DNA of 9,186 nt from Bacillota bacterium (lineage in GTDB: Bacteria; Bacillota; Dethiobacteria; DTU022), in NCBI GenBank assembly GCA_012510325.1, contig JAAZIG010000359.1, forward strand, positions 1 through 9,186, read 5' to 3'. The notes under the pieces are model-generated. The model ran no database searches. It was given only the letters and a program-made list of their open reading frames with translations, and was not told the DNA's origin. Of this stretch, positions 6,049 through 9,186 are shown piece by piece. The translations under genes and the position numbers were made by a program. How positions within the stretch are numbered: position 1 is the stretch's first letter; every line of letters starts with the position of its first letter.

Positions 6049-7289
6049 GCGAGCATGTTTATATCCTTGGCACCGGGATGATCCGTTTTGCCAAATATCC
6101 CGACAAGTCGATGAAGCAGTTAACCGCTGAAGCTGTCGCCAGCTTGCTCCAGGAAGTTCCGATAGACGTTAAGGAGATCGAAGCAGCATGGTTTAGCAAT
6201 TCGGGTTGGGGATCTTCATCGGAGCAACACTGTATACGCGGGCAGGTAGCGCTGGCACCCCTGGGAATAGAGGGGCTTCCCATTGTCAATGTGGAAAACG
6301 CCTGCGCCGGGGGATCGACTGCGGTGCACCAGGCCTGGACGGCGATCAAGGCGGGGCTCTACGATGTCGTCCTGGCGGTGGGCGCAGAGAAGGTCTGGTT
6401 CCCCGAGGATAAAGAGAAGATGTTTCGCGGCTTTATCTCCGGCACAGATGTGGAGCTATTTACGCCGCTGCTGGAGATGATGAAAGCCGAGGCTGCCCGG
6501 AAGGCCAAAGAAATGGCTCCGGGAGTTAAACAGAAAGAAGGGGGCCGCTCAGCCTTCATGGATGTATATGCGATGGGGGCACGCCTGCATATGGATTGCT
6601 ACGGTACCACTCAGAGACAGCTGGCGACTATTGCAGCCAAGAACCACCATCACGGCTCTTTGAATTCCCTGGCTCAGTATCAGAATGATATGACCGTAGA
6701 TGAAGTCCTCGAAGATATCCTGATAGCCTATCCCCTGACCCGCTCTATGTGCGCCCCCATTGGAGACGGCGCCGCTGCCGCTCTGATCTGTTCTGAGCGA
6801 GCCCTTAAGCGCTATCCCCAGGCTCGGCCGGTGAAGATTCGGGCTTCCCTGTTGGCCTCGGGGGCGCGGGATGAAAGCAATCTAGACCCCATCTCTTACC
6901 GTCTTGCCAGGCAGGGATATGAAGTGTCAGGCTTGGGCCCGGAAGAGATCAGCGTAGCTGAACTCCATGATGCCACCGCATTCGGTGAGTTGAAGCAGTG
7001 TGAGGAGCTGGGCTTCTGTCCGGAAGGCGAGGGCGGCCCGCTGGCTGAAAGCGGGGCCACAAAATTGGGCGGAAAAATACCGATCAACACCAGCGGCGGT
7101 TTGGAGTGCCGCGGTCATCCCATCGGGGCATCGGGTATCGCCCAAATCTGTGAGCTGGTTACCCAGCTGAGGGGGGCCGCCGGGGCGCGCCAGGTGCAGG
7201 ATGCGCGCATTGGTTTAGCCTTGAATGGTGGAGGGTTTATCGGCCTGGGCGAAGCAGCGATGTGTTTGCATATTTTTGAAAAGGTGTAG
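6045..7289 (+). CDS. SCP2-type (SCPx-like) thiolase / acetyl-CoA acetyltransferase
   Basis: A 414-residue thiolase. The nucleophilic Cys87 lies in VENACAGGS (83-91), the active-site His308 in ELHDATA (306-312) and the second His358 in GHPIG (357-361), preceded by NTSGGLECR (348-356). The C-terminal segment LALNGGGFIGLGEA lacks the CxG cysteine of classical biosynthetic and degradative thiolases, as is usual in the SCP2-thiolase subfamily. The enzyme would cleave a 3-ketoacyl-CoA with CoA, or run the Claisen direction. Many relatives, such as the archaeal thiolases and BbsB, work with a small DUF35 zinc/OB-fold partner; none is encoded here. It overlaps the upstream DUF2148 gene by 4 bases with GGAGGAGG at 6033-6040, and the ligase gene follows after 33 bases. 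Cytoplasmic; the substrate is unknown. Confidence 0.9.
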   Translation: MSEHVYILGTGMIRFAKYPDKSMKQLTAEAVASLLQEVPIDVKEIEAAWFSNSGWGSSSEQHCIRGQVALAPLGIEGLPIVNVENACAGGSTAVHQAWTAIKAGLYDVVLAVGAEKVWFPEDKEKMFRGFISGTDVELFTPLLEMMKAEAARKAKEMAPGVKQKEGGRSAFMDVYAMGARLHMDCYGTTQRQLATIAAKNHHHGSLNSLAQYQNDMTVDEVLEDILIAYPLTRSMCAPIGDGAAAALICSERALKRYPQARPVKIRASLLASGARDESNLDPISYRLARQGYEVSGLGPEEISVAELHDATAFGELKQCEELGFCPEGEGGPLAESGATKLGGKIPINTSGGLECRGHPIGASGIAQICELVTQLRGAAGARQVQDARIGLALNGGGFIGLGEAAMCLHIFEKV

Positions 7290-7308
7290 CCCTTTCCGAA
7301 CAACTGAA

Positions 7309-7325
7309 AAGGAGGGAGCGAATTG
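7309..7325 (+). promoter_or_regulatory. Strong ribosome binding site and TTG start of the ligase gene
   Basis: AAGGAGGG at 7309-7316 is followed after 6 bases by TTG (7323-7325). The first in-frame ATG is at 7353, ten codons later, without a comparable site. The TTG start is therefore preferred, and it keeps the conserved N-terminal helix of the family intact. Confidence 0.6.
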
Positions 7326-8678
7326 TCAAATCAAGATCGGCCTTATTGGAATATGGAGATTGAGACAAAACTAAACACCCCCGAAATGCGGCAAATACAG
7401 TTTGTCAAGCTCAAAATGATGCTGCGACGGCTCTACGCAAATGCTCCATTTTACAAAAAGGTCTTTGACGATGCCGGATTTGATCCGGAAAAACTGAGCA
7501 GCTTTGAAGAGTTTTCCCAGGCGGTACCGCCTTTTGACAAGGAGCAAATGCGCATGCTTTTCCTTGAACACGGCGGCGATGTTTTGGCTGTGCTCGATCA
7601 GATCATGCCGATCAGTCCTGATGATCTGCATATCATGGCTACCACCACGGGGACTACGGGCGTTCCCACGCCCTACCCCATGACCATGCGCGACGCCGAG
7701 TACATCTGGGGCGAAGCAATGATCCGCGGCGCCTGGCGGGCAGGGATGCGCTCAACCGATCGTGTTCTCTTCTGTTTTGCTCTATCCATGTTTATTGCCG
7801 GCATCCCCACTATGTTGGGCATGCGGCGGATCGATGCCATGGTTATTCCTGTCGGTGCCGCGGCAGGTACTGAGCGTATCCTGATGATGCAGCAGATGTT
7901 TCAGGGGACGATCTATGCCGGCACCCCGTCTCTGGCCGAATATTTGATCGAAAAAGCCCCGGAAGTGGCGGGAAAACCAGTGAAAGAGTTGGGTTTTCGC
8001 ATGCTGATGTGTGGTGGCGAGCCCGGCGCCGGCATCCCCGAGGTGAGAAAGAAACTTGAGGATGCCTACGGCTGCCGCATCTACGACGCCGGGGGCGGTT
8101 TTGGTTTTTCCTGCGATCACGATGAATACCAGGGGATGCACTGGCTGGCTGATGATTTATCGTACTATGAACTGGTCGACCCCGAAACCAAAGAGCCGAT
8201 CCCCCTGGAAGACGGTGCTACCGGCGAGGCTCTGTTTACTTCCCTTGAAGCAGACGGTCTTGTCTATATGCGCACCTCGCTAAGCGATGTGCACCAGGTA
8301 TTCCTTGAACCCTGCCCTTGCGGCCGTACCGGATTTCGCTACAAGATCATCGGTCGCACCGACGACATGCTAAAAGTGAAAGGGGTTATTGTATATCCCA
8401 CCCAGGTGGAAGGGGTGATCAATGCCTTTGTCCCCCGGGTTACCGGTGAATTCCGCATTGTTTTAAGTGAAAAGCCGCCACGGGTGGTGCCCCCGCTCAA
8501 AGTTAAAATTGAGAAAGGTGAGGACATCCCCGAGGCGCATATAAAACAGCTGGAAGGCGAACTAAAAGACGCCTTTCACGCAAAGGCCAAATTTACCCCG
8601 GAAATTATTTGGGTTGAGCCGAGCGAGCTCGAGCGTTCCACCTACAAGAGCCAGGTTTTCGAAAAACTCTACGAGTAA
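7323..8678 (+). CDS. Phenylacetate-CoA ligase (PaaK)-like AMP-forming acyl-CoA ligase
   Basis: A 451-residue AMP-forming CoA ligase of the PaaK family, joining a carboxylic acid to CoA with ATP cleaved to AMP and PPi. The N-terminal region (YANAPFYKKVFDDAGFDP, 38-55) is typical of PaaK. The phosphate-binding loop is TTTGTTGVPTPYP (107-119), the acyl/ATP motif CGGEPGAG is at 230-237, and the hinge GRTDDMLKVKGVIVYPTQVE (344-363) is nearly the family consensus. Cys331 and Cys333 (CPCGRTG) are the usual pre-hinge pair. Near the C-terminus Lys442 (STYKSQ) is the candidate adenylation lysine. The length is normal for PaaK-type enzymes. The aryl or alkyl substrate cannot be assigned; PaaK homologues act on phenylacetate and many other acids. 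It is the last gene of the compact run and probably provides the entry step of the pathway. Confidence 0.9.
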   Translation: MSNQDRPYWNMEIETKLNTPEMRQIQFVKLKMMLRRLYANAPFYKKVFDDAGFDPEKLSSFEEFSQAVPPFDKEQMRMLFLEHGGDVLAVLDQIMPISPDDLHIMATTTGTTGVPTPYPMTMRDAEYIWGEAMIRGAWRAGMRSTDRVLFCFALSMFIAGIPTMLGMRRIDAMVIPVGAAAGTERILMMQQMFQGTIYAGTPSLAEYLIEKAPEVAGKPVKELGFRMLMCGGEPGAGIPEVRKKLEDAYGCRIYDAGGGFGFSCDHDEYQGMHWLADDLSYYELVDPETKEPIPLEDGATGEALFTSLEADGLVYMRTSLSDVHQVFLEPCPCGRTGFRYKIIGRTDDMLKVKGVIVYPTQVEGVINAFVPRVTGEFRIVLSEKPPRVVPPLKVKIEKGEDIPEAHIKQLEGELKDAFHAKAKFTPEIIWVEPSELERSTYKSQVFEKLYE

Positions 8679-8806
8679 TAATTGGTTGGGTCTTGGCACT
8701 AGAAATCTGAAGATAAACGATTCTATATACAAAACAGATATCTTTTGCCGGGACCTGACCTTTATTTAACACGGTGCCTTTTCGTTGCCGGAACAAGGAG
8801 ATCGCG
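8679..8806. other. Intergenic gap before the MBL gene
   Basis: These 128 bases carry no gene. They are AT-rich in the middle (8710-8745), with TATATA at 8724-8729 but no matching -35 box. No hairpin with a T-run is evident. It is therefore undecided whether the MBL gene has its own promoter or is transcribed with the ligase. Confidence 0.4.
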
Positions 8807-9186
8807 ATGGCCAAAAGTTTACCGATTATTCCTATCGCCTTGCCGCTACCATTACCATCACCAAGTTCGGTTAATGTCTATCTGATCAAGGAAGATCCGC
8901 TGACCCTTGTGGACACGGGTTTAAAAAGCAGTTGTTCCCTGGAGGCTCTGGAAAAGAATTTAAAATATCATGGCTTTGGCTTACAGTCCATTGAAAGAAT
9001 TATTATTACCCACGGCCATGTTGATCATTTTGGCGCGGCCAAAGAACTGCAGCGGCGCACCGGTGCCCATGTTTTGATCCATGAAAATGATCTGCCCAAG
9101 GTCACTGCCCCGTACCGGCTCGTAGAAGGGAACGGGAATCTTCTGGAGCAGTCCGGCATTCCTAAAAAAACAATCAGCGCGATCAC
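8807..9186 (+). CDS. Metallo-beta-lactamase-fold hydrolase (partial, 3' end missing)
   Basis: The first 126 codons of a metallo-beta-lactamase-superfamily protein. The zinc-binding motif HGHVDH is at residues 69-74 (His69, His71, Asp73, His74), preceded by the LVDTG strand (34-38) with Asp36. The opening IPIALPLPLPSPSSVNVYLI (8-27) matches the family's first strands, apart from an unusually Pro/Leu-rich run. The ATG has AAGGAG at 8795-8800, 6 bases upstream. This group includes hydroxyacylglutathione hydrolase-like enzymes and thioesterases; close to acyl-CoA genes a thioesterase or lactonase role is possible but not shown. The remaining metal ligands lie beyond the right edge, so the subfamily cannot be set. 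Confidence 0.88.
   Translation, partial: MAKSLPIIPIALPLPLPSPSSVNVYLIKEDPLTLVDTGLKSSCSLEALEKNLKYHGFGLQSIERIIITHGHVDHFGAAKELQRRTGAHVLIHENDLPKVTAPYRLVEGNGNLLEQSGIPKKTISAI

Noticed and set aside
8693..8710. TTGGCAC motif resembling a sigma-54 -24 element before the MBL gene
   Set aside because: The -12 GC expected 10 bp downstream is missing (CT is present), and no good sigma-A -10 box sits at the right distance from TTGGCA either.
1..9186. Search for CRISPR arrays, tRNA/rRNA genes and complete insertion sequences
   Set aside because: No regularly spaced repeats, no tRNA-like or rRNA sequence and no transposase with terminal inverted repeats were seen by eye.

Overview
The window looks like part of the chromosome of an anaerobic, Clostridia-like Firmicute, perhaps of the Peptococcaceae or Syntrophomonadaceae type. 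The reasons are strong AGGAGG-type ribosome binding sites before almost every gene, a TTG start, mid-range GC in the genes, and a gene set built on CoA thioesters and iron-sulfur proteins. The taxonomic placement is inference only; no rRNA or other marker gene is present.

Layout. Positions 1-47 (minus strand) hold the first codons of a helix-turn-helix (XRE-type) regulator running off the left edge. Its probable promoter lies inside an 11-bp inverted repeat at 85-124. Positions 125-574 are AT-richer and I recognise no gene there, only a candidate forward promoter near 363-393. A short-chain dehydrogenase/reductase (575-1360) and a seven-helix membrane protein of unknown family (1419-2276) follow. 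A short GC hairpin with four T's (2359-2378) then separates these two from a compact run of six genes on the same strand: acyl-CoA dehydrogenase (2435-3709), SCP2-like lipid-binding protein (3764-4384), two adjacent but divergent DUF2148 ferredoxin-domain proteins (4398-5168 and 5170-6048), an SCP2-type thiolase (6045-7289) and a PaaK-like acyl-CoA ligase (7323-8678). After a 128-base gap a metallo-beta-lactamase-fold hydrolase begins (8807) and runs off the right edge.

How the genes may work together. The ligase would activate a carboxylic acid to its CoA thioester, the dehydrogenase would oxidise it at the alpha-beta position, the SDR could act as hydroxyacyl-CoA dehydrogenase, and the thiolase would cleave the ketoacyl-CoA. 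The SCP2 protein could present a hydrophobic substrate. No enoyl-CoA hydratase and no ETF genes lie in the window, so the pathway is incomplete here. The unusual part is the pair of Cys-rich DUF2148 proteins, with gaps of 13 and 1 base before them and a 4-base overlap into the thiolase gene. They may carry electrons for the dehydrogenase or do an uncharacterised step on the acyl-CoA. The dehydrogenase has Asp where the usual catalytic Glu sits. The substrate cannot be read from the sequence.
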